From the NCBI GenBank assembly GCA_964487545.1, contig CAZARI010000013.1, positions 8,712-72,711 on the forward strand: a DNA stretch of 64,000 nt. Reading direction: 5' to 3'. The translations under genes were made by a program, and so were the position numbers. Within the stretch, counting starts at the first letter, position 1; each line of letters starts with the position of its first letter. The notes below the pieces were generated by a model. That model had not been told where the DNA came from. It made no database searches and saw only the letters and a program-made list of their open reading frames with translations. This document shows, one piece after another, positions 50,958 through 59,204 of this stretch. The DNA is from SKUL01 sp964487545 (lineage in GTDB: Bacteria; Bacteroidota; Bacteroidia; Flavobacteriales_D; SKUL01).

Positions 50958-52490
50958 TTATCTGAAAATCACCTTTTGGGTGGTGCGTTTTCCGTCAAAC
51001 CACAAGTTGAGGAAATACATTCCGTTGGGCAGATCTCCGCGGTGCAGCGTATGCTGATTACTTCGAACCGCTTTGGAGGTCATCAATTTTCCGTTTACAT
51101 CAAAAATCTCAATCTGGTCGATGATTTCTCCGGCCGTGCTGATGTTTACATAATCTGTTGCAGGGTTTGGAAACATTTCTACAGCAATATCGATTTCATT
51201 TACGCTGGAAGACAGGTCGAGCACGTGATAGAGTCGAGGAGCCACAAAGCCAACAATGGTATCAATATAAGCCATAGCTCTGGCGCGGCCGCCGACAGGA
51301 CCAAGCGCTTGATAAACTGGGTTAGCGTTGTATCCGTTAGCCAGAATAATCTCACCGTCAATTCCCATTGCAGTAGCGTGCTGAAGCACTGTTGCTTCGT
51401 CCCACCATTCCCACGGCGCATTACCGTTGGCAATACCTTCGATAGGGAAAAGGCCTTCGTCGCCGTCGTTATAACCTTCGGCAACGGTTTCAAGTGCCGA
51501 CTGAGCCCGCTGAGTAATCGGGTCGTTAAGGTTGGCATCGTGAAGCACATCGTTATTTCCAAGCTCATTCGATTGACGGGCAACAACTGCGCTTCCCACA
51601 ACATCCACCACGGCAAAAGAAGTTCCAGGAACGAAAACAGTTCCTTCTACATAAGGCGCAAAAGCATCGGCCACACCGTGCAGGCTGATGGTGGGAACTT
51701 CACCGGCGTTTTGCCACGAAGCATCTCCCAGCGCACCACCGGCGTTAAACACTGCTTTAATTTCGGTTGAGTATCCAGGGTGATTGTCATTGTTTAAACT
51801 GGGCAATCCGCCAAACCCTTCAAAATCGCCCATAATGTCTGGATCAACCATAAAAGCATCATCTTCGAAATTGTAAAATTTTAGCAGCTGGATTTCCTCA
51901 TTCTCCTGCAAAGTTGAATAGGCGAAGGTGATGTATCCTCCAGTTCCCTGACCGGCAAGTACGATGTTATTCACATCTATACCATAGGGGTTGTCGTTTT
52001 CGGCAGCTTCTTTTCTAAAAAATCGAACCGCCGTTTTGGTGTCTTGCATGGCGCGGTATACGGCACGGATAATACTCTCCTTGCGGAGCTCTTCGCTGCT
52101 TGCCTGCGGATTCCATCCCTTTCGGTAGTCGATAGCGGCAGCAACGTATCCCATTTTTGCAAAACGCTTGCTGATTTCAACGGTAGCGCTGTCTGTTTTA
52201 TCTCCAGTAGGGAGGTTGTTGAAATAGCGGGGCAAAAAGCTACCGGTTGGAACCACAATGATGAGTGGGCGCTCAGTGAGTTCGTCGCCTACCGGTTCGT
52301 AAAAGTCAAGTACCAACGGCTGCATCTGTGGACTTCCCGTCATTACGGTATAGTTTTGACCATAAACGACGCTGCTTGTTACTTGCACTTCATCAAATAC
52401 TTCGGACAGATAACGCTGAGCCGAAAGTTGTAGTGTTGCAAATGCAAAAGCACTAGTTAAGAATAAGAGTTGAAGTTTCTTCATAATCAT
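50958..52490 (-). CDS. secreted alpha/beta-hydrolase-fold protein with T9SS type A signal, nucleophile missing
   Basis: A 510-residue exported protein: signal peptide MIMKKLQLLFLTSAFAFATLQLSAQ, carboxylesterase-like region (about 30-420) and type A sorting domain (MFPNPATDYVNISTAGEII..FDVNGKLMTS, then GMYFLNLWFDGKRTTQKVIFR). Esterase features LDFYEPVGDELTERPLIIVVPTGS, MGYVAAAIDYRKGW and VYRAMQDTKTAVRFFRKEA place it near carboxylesterase type B/lipase families. The elbow expected as GxSxG reads G180-Q-G182-T-G184: the serine is glycine. It may be a non-catalytic binding protein or use another residue. ATG 52484 is an alternative start. Confidence 0.82.
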   Translation of the reverse strand: MIMKKLQLLFLTSAFAFATLQLSAQRYLSEVFDEVQVTSSVVYGQNYTVMTGSPQMQPLVLDFYEPVGDELTERPLIIVVPTGSFLPRYFNNLPTGDKTDSATVEISKRFAKMGYVAAAIDYRKGWNPQASSEELRKESIIRAVYRAMQDTKTAVRFFRKEAAENDNPYGIDVNNIVLAGQGTGGYITFAYSTLQENEEIQLLKFYNFEDDAFMVDPDIMGDFEGFGGLPSLNNDNHPGYSTEIKAVFNAGGALGDASWQNAGEVPTISLHGVADAFAPYVEGTVFVPGTSFAVVDVVGSAVVARQSNELGNNDVLHDANLNDPITQRAQSALETVAEGYNDGDEGLFPIEGIANGNAPWEWWDEATVLQHATAMGIDGEIILANGYNANPVYQALGPVGGRARAMAYIDTIVGFVAPRLYHVLDLSSSVNEIDIAVEMFPNPATDYVNISTAGEIIDQIEIFDVNGKLMTSKAVRSNQHTLHRGDLPNGMYFLNLWFDGKRTTQKVIFR

Positions 52491-52536
52491 TGGTTTTAAG
52501 TGATCTTGTAAATTTATTAAATTAAATGACAGTGAT

Positions 52537-55332
52537 TCACCTTTTGGTTAATTCGTATACCACTGAAAAATATGCCAGTCGGCCCACCCTTGGACCTCCA
52601 TACACCTGATAAACTTTTTTGTTGAGCAGGTTACTCGCACCGAGTTTAAAGGTGCAATTGATCGAGGGAATCCTTTTGTTTATTTGTGCATCGATCATGT
52701 CGTAACTAGGAATGGAACCAGAAAACTGTGGTGACCCTTCAAACAGATGCCCCTCAATCCATTTGTAGTTCACACTGAAACCCCAGTTGTTGAGGTGCCA
52801 GCCAAAAATATTGGTCACCATGTCTCTGCCCGAAAATCCGATATTGAATTTGTGTTCGGGTGTATTAAAAGCGGGAATAATCGGATCGTCGTTGCCGGAA
52901 ATCAGTTTGTTCCACGAATAGTTTCCCGATAGGGTGAGATTTCTGTTCAGATAGTAATGAAGCCCGATTGAAAAGCCCTGAGTAACGACTTTTTCGGTAG
53001 CATTGGCGGCTACCCTATACACTTGAATAGAGCTGTAATTGACCTGATTGGTCAGCGATGAAACCGTCACGTCAGCTCCGATGTTATATCCGATAAAATC
53101 GTTGTAGATACTGTAGTAGTAGCTGGCGTCCAGAAAAACCTTGTTGAAAATAGTATTGCGGATTCCGATTTCAAAGGTTTGAACTTTTTCTGGTTGAATG
53201 GGTGCTATGTCAAAATATTCTAGCGTATCCGCACTGCTGTTAAATGATGCTAGCAGTGAAGGAATGGTGACCAGTCCGTCCACGCCGTTGAGGTTTCCCA
53301 GAAGAATGGCCCGTCCCACGTTGTAATACAAGTACTGATCTTGCAAGGTGGGGTTGCGAACCGCCGAACTGAACGAAAACCGGATAATATTGCCCGGGTC
53401 GAACATATAAACCACAGAGGCAGCAGGGGAGAGCACCGCATCAAAATTCTGGTTTTTATCCATTCTAACCGATGCATTCAGTTTTATCCGCTCTTCGAGA
53501 ATGCTGGTCTCACCACCGATATACACCCCAAATTCAGAGTTGGTGATTTTTACACCTGTCGTATCAGAAAAAATGTTTCCGCGCGAATTGGGCCTATATT
53601 GTCTGAAGTTTCCGCCGAAAATCGCATCCACCGGACCGATTTTATGTTTTTTCTCGGCGTGTACGTGCCACAAAGCTGATTTGTCGAAAAACCGCGTTCC
53701 GCCTTCGCTGAAAGTTCTGCTGGTGATGTCTTTAAATGCTGCTTCAAACTCCGCAGTTCCCGGAATCAGCCGTGCCAAGTATTCGTTGGCCTGCGCATCG
53801 GTGGTGGCACTTGAGTTGGCAAAAGCAGCGGCCTGTGCATGCAGTTGACTCAACAAATCATGATTGTCAAGATACCATTGATTGATGGCGTCTCTGTCGT
53901 AAATCACACCAGTACCGGGGATAAATTGGGGCTGCGGAAAGCCTGGCTGATTAAATACCTGAGTTGAAAACCCCTGCGATTGCCAAAAACCGCGATAATC
54001 GCGCGACCAAATCAGGTTGTCTTTTGCCATGTCATGCAACTGGAATGCAGTGAAAACTGCGTCATAAGAATTGCCGGCATCTTCGTGGGTGTAATAGCCT
54101 CGAACAAAAAAATCGTCGCGCTTCAATTCCAGTTTGTGCTGAAAAAACATAATATCCTTCAGGCTAAAACGGTTGTCGCCTTGATAAACGGTAGTTCCGC
54201 CACCCATGCCGGTGGTTCCGATCAGCTCCCAATTGCGATTGAGTTTATAGTGCAAGGCGAGATTGGCTTTATAGTTTTCTGTGTTGTAATCCACCAGATC
54301 TTTTTCTTCATACCCATCGCGGTAATAGGATCCCAACCCCCAAGTACTAAACGATCCGGAAAATTCTTCTTCGTCGCCATAGCGGTTCACCGCGTCATAT
54401 CCACCCGGATTATTTCGATCAGCATGAGATTGCTCGGTAGGGTCAAGATTATCGGCTTCCCAGTCGTTGGCCCGCATGTACGAGATATTGAGCTTGTAGG
54501 CGAATTTTTCCTGACCTTCTTTATTTTTGAGCACCTGCGCATAACGAACTGCAGCTTCGAACAACGAACGTTCACCCACTTTAATGCTCGCGCTTATTCC
54601 AGGAAACAAAAACGGATCTTTGGTGGTCATATCAATTACGCCGTTAAAGGCACCGGGTCCGTAATACGCAGAGCTGGCCCCCATCACCAGATCCACTTTC
54701 ATGACATCCAGTTCGGAGGCACCCAGAAAATTTCCGAGCGAAAAGTTTAGCCCGGGAGCCTGATTGTCAACGCCATCAATGAGCTGTAACGAACGAACAG
54801 GAGAAGTGGAATTAAATCCGCGGGTGTTGATGATCTTAAACCCGAGACTGGCCGCAGTGAGGTCAACATCTTTGAGCGTTCCGAGACCATCGTAGAAATT
54901 GGCAGCCGGCGTTTCCCTGATGCCGATCATATCCATCGACTCTACCGTTAACGGAGCTTGCTTTTGCTTTTCGTCAATCCGGTCACCGACCACTTCAACT
55001 TCCTGCATCATTACCTCGTCGGTGCTGAGCCGGAAACGAATATTTCGCGATGGATCCGTTATTTCGATCTCTTCGGAGAGGTAGCCTACAAATTTTGCTT
55101 CGAGCGTAATGGGCAATTCCTGATTTATCCTGAGCTCAAATTTTCCGTTGATATCAACCACCGCACCGGTGGTGGTTCCTTTTACGATTACTGTGGCGCC
55201 GATTAACGGATCATTAGTTATCCGATCGGTAACTGAACCTGAAATGAAAATCTGCGCAAAAGACGGAAACGAAATGCTGGCGCAAAGTATCAGGCCGCTG
55301 CGCCGCAGCCACATCAGAATCTGGTCGCTCAT
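52537..55332 (-). CDS. TonB-dependent outer-membrane receptor with carboxypeptidase-like N-domain
   Basis: A 931-residue receptor. Signal peptide (about 1-26, ending SFAQ), then a carboxypeptidase-like regulatory (CarboxypepD_reg) domain (about 28-115: ISGSVTDRITNDPLIGATVIVKG), a plug domain (about 125-235: FKIINTRGFNSTSPVRSLQLIDGVDNQAPGLN) and a 22-strand barrel ending in KR after VGRLAYFSVVYELT. The C-terminal residue is not the usual aromatic, but the preceding strand is typical. Such receptors import oligosaccharides, peptides or siderophores; no SusD gene follows, so a SusCD-type polysaccharide role is unlikely. The substrate is unknown. It lies 46 bases upstream of the esterase-like gene on the same strand. 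Confidence 0.92.
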   Translation of the reverse strand: MSDQILMWLRRSGLILCASISFPSFAQIFISGSVTDRITNDPLIGATVIVKGTTTGAVVDINGKFELRINQELPITLEAKFVGYLSEEIEITDPSRNIRFRLSTDEVMMQEVEVVGDRIDEKQKQAPLTVESMDMIGIRETPAANFYDGLGTLKDVDLTAASLGFKIINTRGFNSTSPVRSLQLIDGVDNQAPGLNFSLGNFLGASELDVMKVDLVMGASSAYYGPGAFNGVIDMTTKDPFLFPGISASIKVGERSLFEAAVRYAQVLKNKEGQEKFAYKLNISYMRANDWEADNLDPTEQSHADRNNPGGYDAVNRYGDEEEFSGSFSTWGLGSYYRDGYEEKDLVDYNTENYKANLALHYKLNRNWELIGTTGMGGGTTVYQGDNRFSLKDIMFFQHKLELKRDDFFVRGYYTHEDAGNSYDAVFTAFQLHDMAKDNLIWSRDYRGFWQSQGFSTQVFNQPGFPQPQFIPGTGVIYDRDAINQWYLDNHDLLSQLHAQAAAFANSSATTDAQANEYLARLIPGTAEFEAAFKDITSRTFSEGGTRFFDKSALWHVHAEKKHKIGPVDAIFGGNFRQYRPNSRGNIFSDTTGVKITNSEFGVYIGGETSILEERIKLNASVRMDKNQNFDAVLSPAASVVYMFDPGNIIRFSFSSAVRNPTLQDQYLYYNVGRAILLGNLNGVDGLVTIPSLLASFNSSADTLEYFDIAPIQPEKVQTFEIGIRNTIFNKVFLDASYYYSIYNDFIGYNIGADVTVSSLTNQVNYSSIQVYRVAANATEKVVTQGFSIGLHYYLNRNLTLSGNYSWNKLISGNDDPIIPAFNTPEHKFNIGFSGRDMVTNIFGWHLNNWGFSVNYKWIEGHLFEGSPQFSGSIPSYDMIDAQINKRIPSINCTFKLGASNLLNKKVYQVYGGPRVGRLAYFSVVYELTKR

Positions 55333-55372
55333 CAGTTTGGTTCTTTAAACCGGATTTTCCGGAAGGTGAATG

Positions 55373-55392
55373 AACCAAATGTAGAAAAAATA
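55373..55392 (-). repeat. 20-bp promoter block, copy 2
   Basis: Identical to 15834-15853 (AACCAAATGTAGAAAAAATA in plus-strand sense); precedes the TonB-dependent receptor gene. Confidence 0.8.
55376..55383 (-). promoter_or_regulatory. -7 element for the TonB-dependent receptor gene
   Basis: TACATTTG on the reverse strand, 43 bases upstream of ATG 55332 and inside the shared 20-bp block. Confidence 0.5.
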
Positions 55393-55419
55393 GTGGCTGT
55401 CTGGTGTGCCGCCCGGTAA

Positions 55420-55623
55420 TCAGGAAATTTCGATTCGAAATTCTTCCCATTCCACGACATCGCCAGGGTAGAGCTTCTTTCTGTTTTGCGTTTCTACCTG
55501 ATTGTTTACAAGAACATTTCCCTCCTGAATGACTGCTTTGGCCATACCGCCACTTTCAACCACAGTGGCGGCCTTTAACAGTTGCATGAGCGTGATGAAT
55601 TCGCCCTGAATTTTAAATTCCAT
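55420..55623 (-). CDS. stand-alone S4 RNA-binding domain protein
   Basis: A 67-residue protein that is essentially one S4 domain: ITLMQLLKAATVVESGGMAKAVIQEGNVLVNNQVETQNRKKLYPGDVVEW. The pattern resembles the YaaA/RlbA-type S4 proteins, which bind structured RNA in the ribosome assembly context. Its ATG shares a base with the stop of the fused E1 gene (TAATG), so the two are translationally coupled. This coupling of a ketoacid dehydrogenase with an S4 protein is not easily explained by function; a short shared transcript is the simplest reading. Confidence 0.88.
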   Translation of the reverse strand: MEFKIQGEFITLMQLLKAATVVESGGMAKAVIQEGNVLVNNQVETQNRKKLYPGDVVEWEEFRIEIS

Positions 55624-58049
55624 TACAATATGGCAGGAAATTTCTTCGGATCGGCTTCGTGCATGATCTGGTAGGAAGTTTCTACGATATCATCGATGCT
55701 CGGTTTGGAGAAGTAATCTCCGTCAGAACCGTAGGCCGGACGATGTGGTTGAGCAGACAGTACCCGAGGCTCACTGTCCAGGTGGTAATATCCTTTTTGC
55801 TCGTTGATGACGTGGTTGAGCATGTAGGAAGTTGTTCCGCCTGGCACATCTTCATCTACAAACAGAATGCGGTTGGTCTTTTTCAGCGATTCAACAATCA
55901 TGTGGTTGATGTCGAAGGGGAGTAGGGTTCGAACGTCAATTAATTCAACGTTGATACCCATGGCCTCTAGCTGTTCAGCCGCTTTGGTGCAAAGGTTAAA
56001 AGTTGATCCGTAGGAAACGATGGTCAGGTCATTTCCGGTACGAGTAATTTCAGGAATGCCCAGTGGAACAGTGTATTCGCCCAGATTGAGTGGAAGTTTT
56101 TCCTTGCTGCGGTATCCATTTAATGGCTCAACAACCAGCGCAGGCTCGTCGCTTTGCAATAGTGTATTGTAGAAACCAGCGGCAGTGACCATGTTTCGCG
56201 GAACACAAACCCTGATTCCGTGTATCAGATTGATGATTCCTGCCATTGGCGATCCGGCGTGCCAGATGCCCTCGAGCCGGTGACCTCGTGTGCGGATGAT
56301 TACCGGCGATTTCTGGCCACCTTTGGTGCGGTATTGTAATGTGGCCAGATCGTCGCTCATGATCTGCAGGCTGTAGAGCAAGTAATCGAGGTATTGAATC
56401 TCGGCAATGGGGCGCAGACCGCGCAAGGCCAAACCAATTCCCTGACCGAGGATGGTGGCTTCGCGAATCCCCGTGTCGGACACGCGCAATTCACCAAACT
56501 TTTCCTGCATGCCTTCCATGGTTTGGTTCACTCCTCCGATTTTCCCAGTGTCTTCGCCAAAGGTGAGCAACTCGGGATATTTACTGAATAGTGCTTCAAA
56601 ATTATTGCGCAATACGATCCGGCCATCAACCTGTTCCGCATCGTCGTTGAACTGTGCCGGAACCTCAGCTATTTTCAACACGTTTTCACTGCTGGCGGAG
56701 TACAGGTGGCTGCCGTAGCGCTCGCGGTTGATTTCCAGTTGTTGCTGAACCCAGTTAGCAATTTTTTCCCGAATTGGCGATTGTTCTCCTCGGGCAGCTC
56801 GTAGTGCAGTACGCGCTGCGGTAAAAACTTCCTTGCGCGTGGCGCCGAAAGCGTTTTTCAACTCGCTGATGGCAGCCGTAATAGCCGATCCGTTTGCACT
56901 TTGTTGGGCCAATTCTTCGAGCATGGCGGTCACCGCTTTGGTTTCCTCCACAATCGGATCAATAAAACCAGCCCATGCCGCTTTTTGTTCTTGTTTTACC
57001 TGCTTCTTAGCCTCTTCTTCAATTTGATTAAGCTCTTCTGCGGTGGCAATGGGTTCGCCTTCAAAGCGGAAATCCAGAATCCACTCGCGAAATTTTCGGA
57101 TGCAGTCGAATTCTTTGGCCCACTCCAAACGCTCTTTGGATTTATACCGCTCATGCGATCCCGAGGTAGAGTGGCCTTGTGGTTGGGTAACTTCCTCTAC
57201 GTGAATTAATACCGGCACATGATCTTCGCGTGCAATGCGAACACCTTTTTCGAATGCCTCAATCAATCCGGGATAATCCCAACCTTTAGCCTTGATGATT
57301 TCCCAACCCGCGCTGTTTTCGTTGCGCTGGAAACCGGCAAGTACTTCCGAAATGCTTTCTTTGGTGGTCTGGTATTTTTTTGGGACAGAAATCCCATAGC
57401 CATCGTCCCACACCGAAAGCACCATAGGAACCTGCAAAACGCCAGCGGCATTAACGGTTTCCCAAAAAAGCCCTTCAGATGTGCTCGCGTCGCCGATGGT
57501 GCCAAATGCCACTTCATTGCCTTCATTCGAAAACGCTTTCCAGTCTGAAAGATCGGAGTTGAGACGAAATACTTTTGAGGCCAATGCCAATCCCAGTAAG
57601 CGCGGCATTTGTCCGGCTGTGGGTGAAATATCGGCCGAAGAGTTTTTCTGGTCCATCAGGTTTCTCCAGCTACCGTCGGGGTTGATGGTGCGTGTAGCAA
57701 AGTGCCCTCCCATTTGCCGTCCGCCCGACGATGGCTCTGCATCGATATCTGCGTGGGCATATAAGCCGGCAAAAGCCTGCTGAACGGTAAGGGCTCCAAT
57801 GGCCATCATAAACGTTTGGTCGCGGTAGTATCCCGATCGCCAGTCGCCATCGCGAAAATGTTTAGCCATGGCAATTTGGGCTAATTCCTTTCCGTCGCCA
57901 AAAATGCCAAACTTGGCTTTTCCGGTCAATACTTCTTTCCGACCAAGTAGCGATGCTTCACGGCTGATACAGACCAATCGGTAGTCGTTGAGAATTTCCT
58001 GAATATATACTGATGTCTGACTTTCGGCAATTTGGCTTTCTTCTGGCAT
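55623..58049 (-). CDS. fused alpha/beta E1 component of a 2-oxoacid dehydrogenase complex
   Basis: An 808-residue protein joining an E1-alpha and an E1-beta domain in one chain. ATG 58049 gives MPEESQIAES; the frame is open further to a TTG at 58088 that lies inside the promoter. E1-alpha (about 1-370) has the thiamine diphosphate region GDASTSEG (about 183-190) followed by VWDDGYGISVP (about 213-223), a variant of the classical GDG...NN motif. E1-beta (about 460-808) has FGEDTGKIGGVNQTMEG, RGLRPIAEIQYLDYLLYSLQ and VVEPLNGYRSKE. It decarboxylates 2-oxoisovalerate or pyruvate and feeds an E2. The E2 and E3 genes are not in the window. Confidence 0.9.
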   Translation of the reverse strand: MPEESQIAESQTSVYIQEILNDYRLVCISREASLLGRKEVLTGKAKFGIFGDGKELAQIAMAKHFRDGDWRSGYYRDQTFMMAIGALTVQQAFAGLYAHADIDAEPSSGGRQMGGHFATRTINPDGSWRNLMDQKNSSADISPTAGQMPRLLGLALASKVFRLNSDLSDWKAFSNEGNEVAFGTIGDASTSEGLFWETVNAAGVLQVPMVLSVWDDGYGISVPKKYQTTKESISEVLAGFQRNENSAGWEIIKAKGWDYPGLIEAFEKGVRIAREDHVPVLIHVEEVTQPQGHSTSGSHERYKSKERLEWAKEFDCIRKFREWILDFRFEGEPIATAEELNQIEEEAKKQVKQEQKAAWAGFIDPIVEETKAVTAMLEELAQQSANGSAITAAISELKNAFGATRKEVFTAARTALRAARGEQSPIREKIANWVQQQLEINRERYGSHLYSASSENVLKIAEVPAQFNDDAEQVDGRIVLRNNFEALFSKYPELLTFGEDTGKIGGVNQTMEGMQEKFGELRVSDTGIREATILGQGIGLALRGLRPIAEIQYLDYLLYSLQIMSDDLATLQYRTKGGQKSPVIIRTRGHRLEGIWHAGSPMAGIINLIHGIRVCVPRNMVTAAGFYNTLLQSDEPALVVEPLNGYRSKEKLPLNLGEYTVPLGIPEITRTGNDLTIVSYGSTFNLCTKAAEQLEAMGINVELIDVRTLLPFDINHMIVESLKKTNRILFVDEDVPGGTTSYMLNHVINEQKGYYHLDSEPRVLSAQPHRPAYGSDGDYFSKPSIDDIVETSYQIMHEADPKKFPAIL

Positions 58050-58085
58050 CGGTGTGTAAGTTGTGTTATCAATTCTATAGTTTTG

Positions 58086-58093
58086 CAAAGATA
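58086..58093 (-). promoter_or_regulatory. -7 element for the fused E1 gene
   Basis: TATCTTTG on the reverse strand, 36 bases upstream of ATG 58049. Confidence 0.5.
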
Positions 58094-58220
58094 ATAAAAG
58101 CCCCCCGTTGGTAAAGTCCTCCAGAAATCTGTTTCCACTATAAAAAGGTTTGCCGCGAAAGAATTATTTGATGAATTTTAAATTGTTTAAAATCAGTTCC
58201 ACCCGAAAAACCAAAAAGCA

Positions 58221-59204
58221 ATGGAGAAAAAACTCAGAAAGATAGCCGTACTTACTTCCGGAGGTGATGCTCCAGGGATGAATGCAGCGTTGCGTGCAGT
58301 GGTTCGTGCTGCTACTTATTACAATATTCAGTGTATGGGGGTTTACCGCGGCTATCAGGGCTTGATTGAAAACGATATTGAGCCGTTTGATGCCCGCTCA
58401 GTGAACCACATACTTCCCCGCGGTGGCACCGTTTTAAAGTCGGCAAGAAGTAAAGAATTTAGAGAAGAGGAAGGTCGACAGAAAGCGTTTGATCATCTGC
58501 GGGAACACGAAATAGAAGCCCTTGTAGTCATTGGTGGCGACGGTACATTTGCTGGAGCCATGCACCTTGAAATGGAAACAGGCATTCGCACCATTGGCAT
58601 TCCAGGAACCATCGACAACGATTTAAATGGAACTGACTTCACCCTGGGTTTCGATACGGCCAACAATACGGTGGTGCAGGCTATTGATAAGATTCGCGAT
58701 ACAGCAATGTCGCACAACCGCTTGTTTTTTGTTGAAGTGATGGGCCGCGATTCTGGGTTTATTGCAGCACACTGCGGCGTTTCATCGGGCGCAATTGCCA
58801 TTATTGTTCCCGAGCATGAAACAACAGTGGAGGAATTGATAGAAATTCTGGAGCGGGGTAGGCAAAACAAGAAATCATCGAGTATTGTCATCGTGGCTGA
58901 AGGCGGAAAAACGGGCGGAGCAACTGTTTTGGCAGAGAAAGTCAAAAAACGCTATCCGGCCTATGAAACCAAGGTGACGATTTTGGGGCATATCCAACGG
59001 GGTGGGTCACCATCCCATTCCGACCGCTTGCTGGCGGGCAGATACGGCGTTGGTGCGGTGGAAGGACTGCGAAATGGAAACTCCAATTGCATGGTGGGAC
59101 TGATCAACGGTGAAATCGTGTACACCCCATTTTCTACCGCCATCGACGATAAGCTTTTGCTCGATGCGGAATTGCTGCGAATCGCTGATATACTTTCCAT
59201 TTGA
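58221..59204 (+). CDS. pfkA: ATP-dependent 6-phosphofructokinase
   Basis: A 327-residue glycolytic enzyme that phosphorylates fructose 6-phosphate. Motifs: LTSGGDAPGMNAALRAVVR (ATP loop), IGGDGTFAGA (the GGDG version that indicates ATP rather than pyrophosphate use), GIPGTIDNDL (catalytic aspartate) and MGRDSGFIA. The C-terminal HIQRGGSPSHSDRLLAGRYG is a hallmark of PfkA. Length is normal. Its stop overlaps the start of the next gene by 1 base (TGATG). Confidence 0.97.
   Translation: MEKKLRKIAVLTSGGDAPGMNAALRAVVRAATYYNIQCMGVYRGYQGLIENDIEPFDARSVNHILPRGGTVLKSARSKEFREEEGRQKAFDHLREHEIEALVVIGGDGTFAGAMHLEMETGIRTIGIPGTIDNDLNGTDFTLGFDTANNTVVQAIDKIRDTAMSHNRLFFVEVMGRDSGFIAAHCGVSSGAIAIIVPEHETTVEELIEILERGRQNKKSSSIVIVAEGGKTGGATVLAEKVKKRYPAYETKVTILGHIQRGGSPSHSDRLLAGRYGVGAVEGLRNGNSNCMVGLINGEIVYTPFSTAIDDKLLLDAELLRIADILSI

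Noticed and set aside
50922..51770. 282-codon forward-strand frame opposite the esterase-like gene
   Set aside because: Antisense to a protein with signal peptide and T9SS domain; the forward product has no signal, domain or promoter.
53980..54750. 256-codon forward-strand frame opposite the TonB receptor
   Set aside because: Antisense shadow inside a convincing receptor gene; no domain recognised.
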